Positions 14,879-15,247 of a stretch of 15,247 nt of DNA are shown in pieces. The stretch is from Campylobacterales bacterium (GTDB taxonomy: Bacteria; Campylobacterota; Campylobacteria; Campylobacterales; Hydrogenimonadaceae): NCBI GenBank assembly GCA_027065635.1, contig JAMONQ010000201.1:1-15247 (forward strand). Reading direction: 5' to 3'. Position numbers and translations under genes: made by a program. Position 1 is the stretch's first letter; every line of letters begins with the position of its first letter. The notes under the pieces are model-generated. The model was not told the origin of the DNA and did not search any database. It was given only the letters and a program-made list of their open reading frames with translations.

Positions 14879-15247
14879 TTATTGTAACATTTTTGCAACG
14901 TTGGCGGCGCTTCCATGCTTTAAAATTTCATGCAGCCTGAGACTTTTTGCCATAAAATTCTCCCTATCGAGGCTGTCATAGAGCTCCAAAAGCTTCTCTG
15001 CATTGACCTCTTCTTGAAAAATCTCCGGATGCACTTCGCCCTCTGCGGCAAAATCCATGATGATATTGGCCAGCCCCACATAGGGAAGCTTGACGAAAAA
15101 ACGGCCGATAGCGTAATCTATGGGACGAGCTTTGTATACAAGCACAAAAGGTGTGCCTATGAGTGCCGCCTCGAGCGTAGCGGTTCCGCTGCAGACATAT
15201 GCGAAATGGCTTTTTGCCAACGCTTTGTGGGTATCTCGAAAGATCTC
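14879..15247 (-). CDS. lpxB: Lipid-A-disaccharide synthase LpxB, C-terminal part (5' end beyond the window)
   Basis: The reading frame runs through the right edge, so only the last 122 residues are seen; the TTG at 15220 is not the true start. The segment SGTATLEAALIGTPFVLVYK followed by the RPIDYAIGRFFVK region is the conserved C-terminal nucleotide-sugar-binding part of LpxB. LpxB is a peripheral membrane glycosyltransferase that joins lipid X and UDP-diacylglucosamine to make the lipid A disaccharide. The tail (LLELYDSLDRENF onward) is the usual helical end. It is the most upstream visible gene of the minus-strand run through greA to cheW. The run also contains the phosphoesterase likely to make its lipid X substrate. 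Confidence 0.93.
   Translation of the reverse strand, partial: EIFRDTHKALAKSHFAYVCSGTATLEAALIGTPFVLVYKARPIDYAIGRFFVKLPYVGLANIIMDFAAEGEVHPEIFQEEVNAEKLLELYDSLDRENFMAKSLRLHEILKHGSAANVAKMLQ

Noticed and set aside
14129..14887. 252-codon plus-strand frame opposite argC and greA
   Set aside because: It spans two well-recognised genes and their junction on the other strand and shows no domain pattern.

Overview
The window looks like chromosomal DNA from a free-living or vent-type member of the Campylobacterota (Epsilonproteobacteria) with moderate GC content. The signs are a CheA with a fused C-terminal receiver, a CheV next to it, a CheB with no receiver domain, an ACT-less short SerB, and tightly packed genes with overlapping ends. 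The genus cannot be settled from sequence reading alone. Fifteen protein-coding genes fill almost the whole window, and both edges cut a gene. I see no tRNA, rRNA, CRISPR array, insertion sequence, integron or prophage gene, and no gene-free stretch over about 90 bases.

Layout: (1) 2-2488, plus strand: the 3' part of a methyl-accepting chemotaxis receptor, then cheB (methylesterase) and cheR (methyltransferase), a receptor-plus-adaptation module. (2) 2492-7652, minus strand, read from right to left: serB, an MsbA-type ABC exporter, uppP, a Sel1-repeat gene, and a membrane-anchored CAP-domain gene. Neighbours overlap by 11, 14 and 1 bases or are 9 bases apart, so this is very probably one operon mixing serine synthesis with cell-envelope functions. 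(3) 7737-8657, plus strand: metF alone, divergent from serB across an 84-base spacer that holds the only clear promoter in the window. (4) 8654 to beyond 15247, minus strand, read from right to left: lpxB (cut by the edge), greA, argC, an LpxH/LpxJ-type phosphoesterase, cheV, cheA (CheAY type), cheW. Gaps are 24, 3, 11 and 12 bases, then 11, then a 4-base overlap, so this also looks like one long transcript.

Together the chemotaxis genes supply nearly a full pathway: receptor, adaptor (CheW), adaptor-receiver (CheV), kinase-receiver (CheAY), and adaptation enzymes (CheR, CheB). A stand-alone CheY and the motor are elsewhere. The lipid A genes (lpxB and the LpxH/LpxJ-type enzyme), uppP and the ABC exporter point to envelope biogenesis.

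Most of the window is ordinary core genome. The points most worth a second look are a recent 144-base tandem duplication in the CheA linker, the envelope operon ending in an uncharacterised CAP protein with an Ig-like and an unassigned C-terminal region, a palindromic divergent promoter between serB and metF, and two convergent gene pairs whose ends touch or overlap with no room for a terminator. I found no clearly new multi-gene system.
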